In this document: positions 1 to 10,576 of the stretch, piece by piece | Layout of the letters: the number at the start of each line of letters is the position of its first letter | How positions within the stretch are numbered: position 1 is the first letter of the stretch | Source of the DNA: Coffea arabica | Lineage: Eukaryota > Streptophyta > Magnoliopsida > Gentianales > Rubiaceae | Direction of reading: 5' to 3' | DNA: 64,000 nucleotides | Assembly: GCF_036785885.1 (NCBI RefSeq) | Contig: NC_092326.1 | Coordinates: forward strand, 41,998,287 to 42,062,286 | The notes under the pieces: generated by a model | What the model saw: the letters and a program-made list of their open reading frames with translations, nothing else | What the model was told of the DNA's origin: nothing | Database searches by the model: none | Translations under genes and position numbers: made by a program

Positions 1-793
1 TTGAATCTTATGATTGAGGGTTGTCCCTTCGTCAAATTCAAAGGACCATTCCTCCATGTGTGATGATGCAAGGAAACACGAGGCAACTTGGGCTGAAACC
101 GAGAGAGAAGGACTTGCTGTTTTGAATATGGAAGAAAAGACCGATCCAAAAACAACAGACAAAAATTAAACAATAGTTAAAAAAAAAAGCATAATTAGAG
201 TATTTTCCAAAAGATTACTTAAAGTGTTTTGGGACATTTATCTTAAAGACTGATAACTCAAAGAGAATATATTCATATTATCTTCGAGAAGAATTTTATC
301 GTGCAAAGGCAAGTGGACTGCAATTTATTAATTCTTTTCATAAAAACTTTGAGAAGAATTTTATCATGGCAAGGAGAGTAGACTGAAATTTAAGGAAAAA
401 AAATTCACATCAAGACAAAAGAATTAAATAGTTTCTTTTAAATAAGAGGTCTTGAATTCAGAACTATCGTGCCATTTAATCTAATCTAATCCAACCCTAC
501 CTCGAATTAAATAGACTCCACCGTGTCGTTTCTTTTTTCCACAATTACTACGGATCTATCTTCTACTTAATAAGATTTTTGAATATTTCTGTATATAAAA
601 AGAAAAAAAAAAGACTCTATTCAACACGACGTGAAAATCCAAATCGCCGCTCCTCCGTGTTGCAACAACTCTAAATTGAATAGAAAATCAAAACAGACAA
701 CAAAATTACCTCTTAATCTATTATTTTACTAATTCTTTTACCAAATTAGGGGAATAACGCTCAATCAACTTGGCAAAGAATGCCTAAAAAAAA

Positions 794-831
<38 letters not shown>

Positions 832-1430
832 GTATTAAAAATTTTGAAATTAAATCTTCGAATATGAGGATTGAAAAAATTGAGAGGATACAATCATGCA
901 ACGAGTCAATTATCCAAGAGATTAGATGCAAATCAGGAATTGTTAGAATCATGAGGCCCTCAATAACCAATAATAAGTCAGAAAAAGTGTTCCACAAAAA
1001 GTAAGGAATATTTTAAAATAGGAAGAAAAAGAGATCCAAGTTTGGAATCTAAGGAGATGTGCCTTTGACTGGTGCGAAATCCGCAGCCTCTCCGCACCAC
1101 GACTCCTCTCACCTTCTGTCAAATGACGAAAGTGCTGACCCAAAATAATTAAAATCGTTAGCCAATCATCATTTGCCATGTCAGAATTTAACCGGACTCA
1201 AAATCACGTCCAGGTTCAATGAACCTGGAGAGCCACCTCCTCCCTCGCTCCCTTCTTATAGCTTCTCATGTTTTTCCTCTCCCATAACTGCCTGTGACTC
1301 TCATTTCTCTCTGATCCTTAGCCGCTCCGAAGAAAATCATACTAATTCTTTGCAAACCCAGAGATCAAAAACCTTAATTTTTACAGAATTTTACGTCGTT
1401 CCTCATTTTCTTGAAAGGAGAAATAGTAGA
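1..1430. other. Intergenic region upstream of APS reductase
   Basis: AT-rich DNA with no coding region I can support. It contains one perfect dinucleotide microsatellite (listed separately). The last 200 bases before the APS reductase start are pyrimidine-rich and probably hold its promoter and 5' leader; no single element stands out. Confidence 0.6.
800..830. repeat. (TA)n microsatellite
   Basis: About fifteen uninterrupted TA units in otherwise AT-rich intergenic DNA. Such tracts are usually length-polymorphic. Confidence 0.95.
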
Positions 1431-3707
1431 ATGGCTTTGGCTTTTAGTTCTTCACCGGCCATTCATGGTTCTTTATCTTCTTCCCATGAGCAAAGTAAAG
1501 GTAAATTTTGGCTTTTTTTTCCTGTAAGAATTTATGTTGGTTTCTTGGGTTCTCTTTTATTAGTTTTTAATTTGTGGGCTGTTCTTTTGCACCAGTGGGC
1601 TCGCAGTTTGGTTCTTTTCAGCATTTGGATCGGCCGCATATTTTATCATCTTCGCTGAATGTTTCCAGGAGGCGGTCGGCGGCGGTTAAGCCGTTGAATG
1701 CGGCTGAGCCGAAAAGAAATAACTCCATTGTTCCATCCGCAGCAACCATTGTTGCGCCAGGTAATTCATGGAGTCTGGTTATGTTAAAAAATTTTGCCTT
1801 TGTTTCATTTTTCATTTTTAAAAAATTTATTTTTTGATCAGTTTGGGCTTAATAATGTGGTGCAATTACAGAGGTTGGGGACAAAGTTGAGGAAGAGGAT
1901 TACGAGAAATTGGCCAAGGAGCTTGAAAATGCATCACCACTTGAGATTATGGACAAAGCCCTGGCTAAGTTTGGAAATGATATTGCTATAGCTTTCAGGT
2001 GAAGTTGTGTGTTACTTTTTTCTTACTGGCTTGTTTTCTGTTAGTTGCAGAGTGATTTTAGTCCTTTCATATTCAGTCTTAGGGTCCGATTGTATTACTA
2101 CTTTGTGATACATGTATAGTTTTAAATGGAGGAAAATCATGGTGTTTGTGAATATGTATACTTGCTACTACATGGTAATGTTGAACAGACGATTCCCCGG
2201 TTTTACTATTAGATATCAACATAAGGCGAGGTCTGCCTGATACATGGTAAGTCACTTTAATATGGTTCTTGAAGCTCAAGGTGATTTATGTTCTTGTATG
2301 ATCATTTTCGAACAGAATTCTTGTGACATGCTTGCATGATCCTGTGGACAGATTACAAAAATTTGATCATATCAGTAATGTGAAAGGATTATAAACACTA
2401 GATTTAGAGGGCCTTGCAGTCTGGCTTGATGTATTTAACTTAGTGCCTTGATTTATGGTTATGGCAGTTTGATGATTACTTGCTTTGGTATTTTAGACCA
2501 CTGGGTTTTGATGAATTGTAACTTAGACACGTGGATTTTTATTATCTTCTGAACGAATGCGGATGTTTTTGTGCAGTGGTGCAGAAGACGTGGCTTTGAT
2601 TGAGTATGCACGATTGACTGGTAGACCATTCAGAGTATTTAGTTTGGACACTGGGAGGTTGAATCCCGAGACATATAAATTTTTTGATACGGTTGAGAGG
2701 CACTATGGGATTCACATTGAGTACATGTTTCCTGATGCTGTTGAAGTTCAGGCTTTAGTTAGGAGCAAGGGGCTTTTCTCTTTCTATGAAGATGGTCACC
2801 AAGAGTGCTGCCGCGTGAGAAAGGTCAGGCCCCTGAGGAGAGCCCTCAAGGGATTGCGTGCCTGGATCACTGGTCAGCGTAAAGATCAGTCCCCGGGTAC
2901 TCGATCTGAGGTCCCTGTTGTTCAGGTGGATCCTGCTTTTGAGGGCCTGGATGGTGGATTAGGCAGTTTAGTTAAGTGGAACCCTGTGGCAAATGTTGAT
3001 GGCAAGGATATTTGGAATTTCCTGCGGGCCATGAATGTGCCTGTCAACCTTTTGCACTCACAAGGTTACGTCTCAATTGGATGTGAGCCGTGCACAAGGC
3101 CTGTCCTGCCTGGGCAACATGAGAGAGAAGGAAGGTGGTGGTGGGAAGATGCCAGGGCTAAAGAATGCGGTCTACACAAGGGCAACCTGAAGCAGGATAC
3201 TCTGAATGGCAATGGAAATGGGGCTGTCCATGCAAATGGAAGCACAACTGTTGCTGATATTTTTGATACGAAGAATATTGTGAGCTTGAGCAGGCCTGGG
3301 ATTGAGAATTTGCTAAAGTTGGACGATAGAAGAGAGCCTTGGCTTGTTGTGCTTTATGCACCTTGGTGCCAGTTTTGCCAGGTGATTAATCTCACTATAC
3401 CTTTGAAACATTTTATTTGCCTACATTGACCTAATTAGATCATCATTCTCACTATGATTTATATAATGTCAAGCAGGCAATGGAAGGATCATATGTTGAG
3501 TTGGCGGAGAAGTTGGCCGTTTCTGGTGTGAAGGTTGCAAAGTTCAGAGCAGATGGTGACCAAAAAACATTTGCACAGAAAGAATTGCAACTTGGCAGCT
3601 TCCCAACTATTCTCTTTTTCCCCAAGAACTCCACTCGGCCCATAAAGTATCCAACCGAGAATAGAGATGTTGATTCTCTGATGGCCTTCGTGAATGCACT
3701 CCGGTAA
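1431..3707 (+). CDS. APR: 5'-adenylylsulfate (APS) reductase, plastidial
   Basis: Reduces APS to sulfite with glutathione in plastids, the committed step of sulfate assimilation. Five exons: 1431-1500, 1596-1760, 1872-1998, 2577-3381, 3477-3707, giving 465 residues, normal for plant APR. The N-terminus ([18 protein letters not shown]) is Ser-rich and acid-poor, as a plastid transit peptide should be. The reductase domain follows, with [38 protein letters not shown] and [11 protein letters not shown]; the CC and CxxC cysteines ligate the [4Fe-4S] cluster. The C-terminal thioredoxin-fold domain (exon 4 end and exon 5) has the redox site APWCQFC, used in plants like glutaredoxin, and ends [10 protein letters not shown]. 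The start is the first ATG of the transit peptide. Family assignment is near certain; which APR isoform is not resolved. Confidence 0.97.
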
Positions 3708-4689
3708 TGGCATTTAGAATGTCAAACTGATTGAGAAGCTTATTAGGTTTACATTCCTCATCTCCTAGCTCAACCAATTCAAGTTGGAAGAAAGGAATAG
3801 GACACTGGTGTTGCTTGAGGGTGGTACACGTTGGATGATGGCAGACTAGAAGTTTTGGAGAAGTTCACGTTCGCAGTTGCCTTTAGTTTTTGTCTGAGTG
3901 TCTTATTGTATATTGTTCATACGTAGATTTTAGTCCCTTCTGTTTTTGGACTTTCCATGTTCCTTCTAAGGCCTGTTGGAGCTATTTTGGACAATATGTT
4001 CCATACGTGGTTCATTGCAGCTGGCCTTATGGATGTGGAATTATTATGTCTGAATCCTGAGTTTCTCCATTTCTCTGCTCGCTTGATTTTCGATAGTGAA
4101 TCGTTACATCTTACGATGAGAGGACTGAGGAGAGGCGTTATAAAACATGAAATCTACATTCATTATCAATGGGGTGGGCGCTGAAGCCGTCTAGCAAATA
4201 TTAGGAATTTGGATCAAGAACTTAGGTGGCACCTGGATTGATTTATTAATATGTTGGCACAAAGGTTTGCTACTCTTCTGTCCGGATAAATGCTGCCATG
4301 GTGGAGCATTAACAATATACTAAGAGGATCAAGTGACAGTAACCAAATTGGAGTGTTACTTGGAATCATCTGCCCTATAGGAGAAATTTTAAAGAACTCT
4401 TTCTTTTACTCTCTTGAAAATAGTAGGACGATCAACTGATAATTTCAAAAATTGGAGGGTCACTTTGTGTATCATCTGCACTAAAGAATAAAAGCAAAAG
4501 GCAAAGAGGTTGTGGAAACTAACAAGGAATTCGATCATACCGCCAACGCGAAAGTAGCCTTAGGGGTTTAGTCCATTTTCAGATTCTCAGGGACAGAATA
4601 CAAGTGTGATAGAACTTAGGAGGGAATCGACTCTGCCTTAAAGGTGGCCGTTACGTTTTCTTAAGAGGCATAATCTTAAGAGGCTTCGT
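3708..4689. other. Intergenic, APR 3' region
   Basis: Begins with the probable APR 3' untranslated region. One open frame (3957-4184) has no recognisable domain. Nothing else supported. Confidence 0.5.
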
Positions 4690-5115
4690 GGAGTCGCCAA
4701 GTCATGTTCCAACCGAGTTGAGTGGATCTTTAGTCTAATCGAATCCAATCTCAATTTAATTTTATCAAGCTCGAACTCAACGAATTCTAAATGTAACAAC
4801 TAGAGCTTAAAAAAAAATAATTATTTTTTTAAATGAATAAAATAATTATTGTTGTTAACAAATAATAAAATATTAGAAATATATATATAATTTTACTATT
4901 AAAATAAAAAATAAAAATATATATAATCGAGTCGACTTGCGAACTAACGAACTGAATATTTTTGAACTCGAATTCGATTTGATTAGTTTGAGCTCGACTC
5001 AAACTCGATGTTGATCGAGCTTGACTTGAGATTTGACTCGAATTCGATGTTGATCAAGTTCGAGTCGAGTTTTGATTCAAACTGCTCACGAGCGGTTCGA
5101 TTCATTTGCAACCCT
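4690..5115. mobile_element. Degraded hAT-like non-autonomous element
   Basis: The stretch is full of alternating GAGCTCGA/TCGAACTC words, the hallmark of a common plant hAT MITE type. Its right end reads TTGCAACCCT in the + direction, as the right inverted end of such elements does. I could not find a matching left end or target duplication, so it is probably truncated and the left border is approximate. Confidence 0.45.
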
Positions 5116-5118
5116 AAA

Positions 5119-5864
5119 GTAGACATAGCCATGGTTCTAAAATCCTCAGTTCCAATTTAAAAACTTATAATTTTGATTCTTTTGAACGATGAAATTTGAA
5201 CCGACCCGGTTACAGTTCTTGAATCTCCAGTTACGGTTTCGATTCCTTTTGATTATGATTTTAGTTCTTTTAGTTACATGTAAGTACTTGTTATTATAAA
5301 ATTGATTCTAAGTAAATATGACAACGAATATAGAAAAAATTGAATTTTATTGTATTATGATGTGACAAGGAAAAAGAAAAATACATATTTTATTAAAAAA
5401 AACCTCAATTTATATTGAATGTTTTAAATAAAATAAAAAGATACAAAATTTTCTCATTGTTGAAATAGAGAAAAGGGAAAAAAATCTCAATTAATTAATT
5501 ATCGTCATTGCTTGCAAATGTACTAAAATATATTGTGTTCTTCATCTTCATTTTTTTTCCATTTCTCGAAGTCTATATTCTTAACTTTAGTCCAATCATC
5601 TACGCTTGCTCGAAATTTTAATAATTCTAGAGATAATTTTGCTCTTGATTCATCTATATTCTATTTCTTAGAGTGTATTTTTTAGAAGGTTTGAATAGGT
5701 CTTGAACCGTCAGTTCCAATTCTAGTTTTGATTCAAATTTTTTATGAATCTGAACCTAAATCTTTAGCCACGTTCATGGTTTCGGTTCCGATATCTCAAA
5801 TCCGGTTCCGGCTCTAGCTCAATAGATTGATTCGATTCAGGTTCAAATCTCAACCGTGACTACT
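5119..5864. mobile_element. Probable hAT-like MITE (diverged)
   Basis: Both borders read inward as GTAG followed by imperfectly inverted sequence (right end AACCGTGACTAC). The flanks CCCTAAAG and TCCTAAAT could be an 8-bp target duplication with two mismatches. The interior repeats GGTTCCGAT/AACCG words typical of these elements. No coding capacity. Borders are approximate. Confidence 0.4.
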
Positions 5865-6009
5865 CCTAAATTAGGTAGATCTTTTCCCCAGGCTTCCGTT
5901 ATACAATGTCCCTTATATCCGTTCATTAATTACTAATTATCCAGGTAACTCTCATTTTCAGAGCTTTAAGAATTTCATGAATCCCGGGTTTTAATTTCTT
6001 ACTCTTGAT

Positions 6010-6446
6010 TAGAGCTGTTAAATTTCACGAGTAGTTCGAAAGCTTGTTAGAGCTCGGCTTGATAAGGCTCAAGCTCGGCTCGTTAGTTGCGATAAACGAG
6101 TCAAGCTCGAGCTAGAAATGTGCTAGTTTAGTTAACGAGCCGAGTAAACTCGGCTCGTTTGATATCCGAGTAACTCGTTAGACCTCGTTAATAAAGGGCA
6201 TATTTGTCATTTTAGAAGTCAAAAGTATAAAAATTGAAAATTATAGATTTTATTGAGATTAATTTGCACGAGGTTGAGCTCGAACTTGTACGAGCTCGAA
6301 CTCGTGCTCGTGCTCGAGTCGAGTTTGTGATAAACGAGTCGAGCTCGAGCCACATGTACATTTGACGAGCCGAGTTCGAACACATTTTAAAGCTCGTTTG
6401 CCTAACGAGCTCGACAGCCAAATACTCGGCTCGATTAACAGCTCTA
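6010..6446. mobile_element. hAT-superfamily MITE, 437 bp, perfect 8-bp TSD
   Basis: Termini are TAGAGCTGTTAA and TTAACAGCTCTA, a 12-bp perfect inverted repeat. The element is flanked on both sides by CTCTTGAT (6002-6009 and 6447-6454), an exact 8-bp target-site duplication, which together with the TAG terminus indicates hAT. The interior is made of GAGCTCG/CGAGCTC words able to form extended hairpins and has no coding capacity. Perfect duplications suggest it is younger than the two degraded elements beside it. Confidence 0.9.
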
Positions 6447-6728
6447 CTCTTGATAACGCTATTCTAGAATCTTATTAGAAGTATTTCCATTAATCCTATT
6501 TCTTTATAATTCAAGAATTGTTAATGAATTAGGAACAAACTTTTAATTTCCAATTCAAATCATTGACAACTTGATAAAGGAAATCAAAGAGATGCTCGAA
6601 ACCCTTGACGAAGACAGGACGCAAAATTCGCATTGAAAATTGGAAGCAACCCATAATTCCTTGAACTATAATTGAGCTTTTATCAAGCTACATAAACTAT
6701 TATGGTCAACTGCATGTTGCTTCGTCAT

Positions 6729-7130
6729 TCATGGTACAGCTTCTTTTGGGCGGGCATTCAAGTCTTTGGCATCATTTGCAGTTTCAGGCTTTGCTGCAGA
6801 ATTTTCTGGTGGGTGACATTCGCAGATCCTGCTGACACACTTGAAGGAGGTGGTTCCGGGCGGACAAATAAACTGGCAATCATCGTCCGAATTGCAATGG
6901 ACGAAAACAACTCGCCTTGCTTCAACCCCGAATAAAACACCTGCAAAGTTTATTCAACATACACTACTTTAATTAAATTCTTCAGTGGATAAACAGCGTA
7001 AAATCTCCATCATGCTATACTAGAGAGAATCTATTGGAAAAGCGTTTAAATGGAAAAAGTAGAGATGCTGACAAGGTTCCATCACGCAAAGCGCCAGGAG
7101 AAAAACTACTAAGCTAAATGCTGTCTTCAT
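6729..7130 (-). CDS. Secreted cysteine-rich peptide, defensin/NCR-like
   Basis: Two exons on the minus strand, 7130-7073 and 6940-6729 (58 + 212 nt), encoding 89 residues. The N-terminus MKTAFSLVVFLLALCVMEPC continues hydrophobic to VLFGVEA, a signal peptide with likely cleavage after VEA. The mature part has six cysteines spaced C-x5-C-x3-C-x8-C-x4-C-x-C (CNSDDDC, then FIC, then FKC, then SRICEC), close to plant defensin-like and nodule-type cysteine-rich peptides. A 28-residue polar tail after the last cysteine ends in KEAVP and is unusual for this class. The single intron falls inside the signal peptide, as in plant defensin genes. The donor is CTT/GTCAGC (slightly weak), the acceptor TTTGCAG/GT; a TATA-like run lies upstream. 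Role unknown; defence or reproductive signalling is possible. The plus-strand frame across it is a shadow. Confidence 0.72.
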
Positions 7131-7190
7131 ATTTTTCTTTTTCTTCTTGTTTTAACTAAGTTGAAATTGTACGAAGAGCTAATGCAAGCG

Positions 7191-7213
7191 GATATATATG
7201 TATATATATATAG
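7191..7213 (-). promoter_or_regulatory. TATA-like element of the cysteine-rich peptide gene
   Basis: An alternating TA run 61-83 bases upstream of the minus-strand ATG at 7130, a fitting distance for a TATA box with a short leader. It could also be just an AT-rich tract. Confidence 0.4.
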
Positions 7214-7881
7214 CCATACAACTATTTTTGCGGTACACAGAACGTAGTCGAATCTTTAGTTACCACAAATTTGAAAAGGCAAAAAAAAAAAAAAAAAACA
7301 CATAATTATCTCCAAATACTTGTGCCAAAAATAAATAATAAACAAGTGGATGGTAGTGCCATCCATTAAATTGTAATTTAACATGGAAAGAGTGCCAAAA
7401 ACTTTTATATAGGAGTGCCAATATCATTTGCCTTCAATTATTTGGATCTGTATTTTGATAGCCCAATGTTCATTATGGTGGCGTGTATATTCGTGGACTA
7501 ATCCACTCCAATTTTAAATTCGTGTATATTCTCCCATTTTTTGACCCATTATAGAGAATCTAAGCAAGTCATAATTAGCACCAGATTCAATACCAAAGTT
7601 AGCTAATAGTCAACTTTTGGAATAGTTATAATTGTGCATTCTAAGAGTGAAAATATTGTGAATTAATACAATAGATCTCCAAAGATTTTCAATTTATCTA
7701 TATGGCATTTCATCATACACTTGGCAAGAATTTTTTTTTTTTGAGTTATTGTCACTATTTAAGAAATTTCCAAATATATTAAGAATTTTCTCGAAATAGA
7801 CAATCAATAATAAATAGAGAAGAACTTTTATTCACTTTGGAGATTGTAGACAAGTAGTAAAATTTGAACTATTAAAAATAA

Positions 7882-8063
7882 GGATTAACTTTTTATGCAT
7901 TGACAATGTAGTGATTTTTTTACACGAGCAGATTTGTATGTATACCACATGTGCATACTTTAAATTTCAAATTTGAATTCATTTTATGTGACATGATCTA
8001 ATCTTGCTAATGTAAAAAAAAAAAAAAAAAATTTATACATTGATAGTGTATAAAGAGTCATCC
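7882..8063. mobile_element. Tourist-like MITE (PIF/Harbinger), 182 bp
   Basis: Both ends read inward as GGAT followed by similar sequence (CTTTTTATGCATTGACAATG against CTCTTTATACACTATCAATG), about 28 bp of imperfect inverted repeat. The element is flanked by TAA on both sides, the 3-bp duplication typical of Tourist elements. No coding capacity. Confidence 0.65.
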
Positions 8064-8699
8064 TAAAAAAATTGTGGATTCATCTAATACGAATTAGCAA
8101 TTAAACTCCTAAGAGTTGTTATTCATATTTTAATGGGGATTGTACCTCTCAAAAAAGAACGAAGATAAGAGAGAAATTTTAAGAACGAAGATAAGAGAGA
8201 AATTTTAAGCGTGATGAGATTTCCATATTTGAGGTGCACATTGCATCAAGTAGATTAACAAGGAAATAAATTTTGAAACCAGATTAGTTTAGAAATTTTT
8301 TTAAGAAGAAGATTATTGTGGCAATAAACTCCAAATTAGTTGGATGCATGAAAACTAATCATAATTTAGATTTGAAATTCAAAATTATCATTTGTGCCAT
8401 AACAATGTTTCTATTGTGAGGGTCACCGTTATAGTAACTTTTAAACGAGAACATCTGATTTTTGAAAAAAATCTTTCATGTTACATCATTTAATTTTAAT
8501 TCAAAGATGTCTATTAAAATGAATGACGGCAACCTAGTGCATGTGATTATGTGATTTACTATTTAAATTAACTTCTAACACTTTTCTTTCAATAGCAAAC
8601 AATCCTAATTCATTCTTTGTAATTCAAGTGACATATTTTTCATGGACAATTAAATAAAGGAAATGGAAAGGACATAAAGTACATATTTAGGAAAACAAA

Positions 8700-8826
8700 G
8701 TGCAAGCAAACCATACATTCTTGAACCATGATTGAGCTTCAACAAACTTCTAAGCCTGTAATACTATAGATTTTGGTCAGTTACGTATACTTCATTTAGC
8801 TTCTTCTGGACAGGCATTCAACCCAT
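8700..8826 (-). pseudogene. Decayed 3' copy of the cysteine-rich peptide gene
   Basis: On the + strand this stretch aligns with 6640-6767, the C-terminal coding end and 3' flank of the cysteine-rich peptide gene. Shared landmarks in order are CTTGAAC, ATTGAGCTT, GGTCA, AGCTTCTT and the block GGCATTCAA. Read on the minus strand it gives LNACPEEAK then a stop, against LNARPKEAVP in the intact gene. Similarity breaks off at about 8827, so the cysteine core and signal peptide are absent. Best explained as a truncated tandem duplicate. Confidence 0.6.
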
Positions 8827-10576
8827 CCTCCTAAGGATAGCTGACCGTCTTGAATTCTTAATACTAAAAATAAAAAAAAATAAAAAAAAAAAACCTTTAA
8901 GCCTGGGTAAAGTCGCGAGATTTTTTTACTTCAGCCCGTCTAAGACTCAGGAAAGCCCAATTCACAGAGTCCTGAGAAAGCCCATGTTACAGCCCCACTC
9001 GTGGGCCCTGAATTCAAGATTCTCAGCCGTGTGTCCTTTCCTCCATCTCTATGTTTCACTCATCCTGGCTAAAATTCACCACAGTAAATTGTCCAACGAA
9101 TACGAGGCCGACCAAATGTCCGTTGCGTTGCAAATTTGCAATTTGCACACGCACAATGACAGGATTCTTTTGGAATTACCACCTACTCTTTTTTGGCATA
9201 ATGGATTTCAATTTATATACTCACAAGTCACATCTTTTTTTTTTTTAATAGATAATTCCTATTATACTCGTACTCCTACTTTATACTAACTCGCTGAAGG
9301 GAAGAGATGGATCCAAAGAATCCAATAAAGACTAGGAGAAAACTAAATCGCCGCTGGACCCGAATAATGCACGTCTGATGAAATTTTTCAGGAAGGAGGG
9401 CTTGAGTCCCTAGTGGCCATCTCAGCTAGGCTAAATTGGTTCTCACATCCTCTTATCTACCGAACAAAATAATCATTAAAAGGGGATTTAAAACATCAAA
9501 TCCCGTTGTCAGTTCCCCATTCCATACCGGAAATGGGGTCTGACAACCGTTCCTGAAGGCTCACAGTCATGATGTGGTCTCAAAAAAAGGTTCACCTGTA
9601 ATCATTTGTGCCCCGTGTCCTTCCATACCCAACCAACTGTTTCCAGAGGAGTTGGTTATCAGGGAGAGCTTTAAGATTCTTCTTAGGTGTAGGTTAAGGA
9701 ATCCAAACCCTTGACCTGGTCTAGGATTTCTTAGAAATATTACCGGAGGATCCAAAGGTATCTGTTTAGTTCGATGACGGTTCAATCCTCTTCAAATTTT
9801 TCATTGATTCCTTTGAGTTCACTTCTTTCCCTTAGTATAGAGTAGGAGTAGTTACAGAATAGAATTTATCGTATACAAAAAAAAATATCCCCATTCCATA
9901 CCCAACAAAATCCAGCTAGATTTAGACACATGGGGCTACATTCCTGTTCTGGCTCTTTTTTTTTTTTTGGGTAATATATATTCGTGTCCTGTCACTCAAG
10001 AAGTGAGATACTTCTCCAAAGAAAAAAAACAAAATAGGAATAACAGGAGAACTGGAACGGAATCAGAGATCCAGGCTGGAGCTCAGGATCAACGCCCTGA
10101 GAGTACAGAAAAAAAATCCAGAAGAAGCTCCAAGCATCCTCAAGAAAACAAAGAACTGAACCACATAAAAATCTTGATTATTTACGCCATACTATTCAAA
10201 CTTTCTCACTTTTTTCACCAAACGTATGATGAAAAAGCTCAAAGTACCCAAAGCTCCCCCAAAACACCTTTCACCGATTTTAATCGGAAAAGCATGTCGG
10301 TCCCAAGGCCATTATAGTCATTTGGACGCTACGAATTACAATCTGTAATGTCCTGTACCGCTGTCTAGTCGCAACTGGCAGACCTCTTGCTAGAACAATG
10401 TCCCATTTTCTTATCATTCACTATCAATCGAGTTCTACTTTTTCTCCTCTATAACTCCAGATCTTGGAAGTCAAAACCACCCCCAAAAACAGCACAAGTT
10501 TTCCCCAAAAGATAATGCAAAGTTTAGCTGACCAAGAACCAGAAGATGATTCAAGACATCCTCAAACCTTTCTTTA
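8827..10576. other. Intergenic, upstream of GH17 glucanase
   Basis: Low-complexity A-tracts and several open frames (8984-9289, 9967-10317) with no domain, signal peptide or codon pattern I recognise. The final 200 bases before 10577 are the likely glucanase promoter and leader. Confidence 0.5.

Larger units (their letters stand above)
7131..8699. other. AT-rich intergenic region
   Basis: Contains the peptide-gene promoter region, a Tourist-like MITE (listed separately) and a short direct repeat of AACGAAGATAAGAGAGAAAT near 8160-8205. No gene supported. Confidence 0.5.

Noticed and set aside
6702-6946. Overlapping open frames on both strands across the peptide exon
   Set aside because: They are shadows; the frame with the six-cysteine pattern and a matching signal-peptide exon is a different minus-strand frame.
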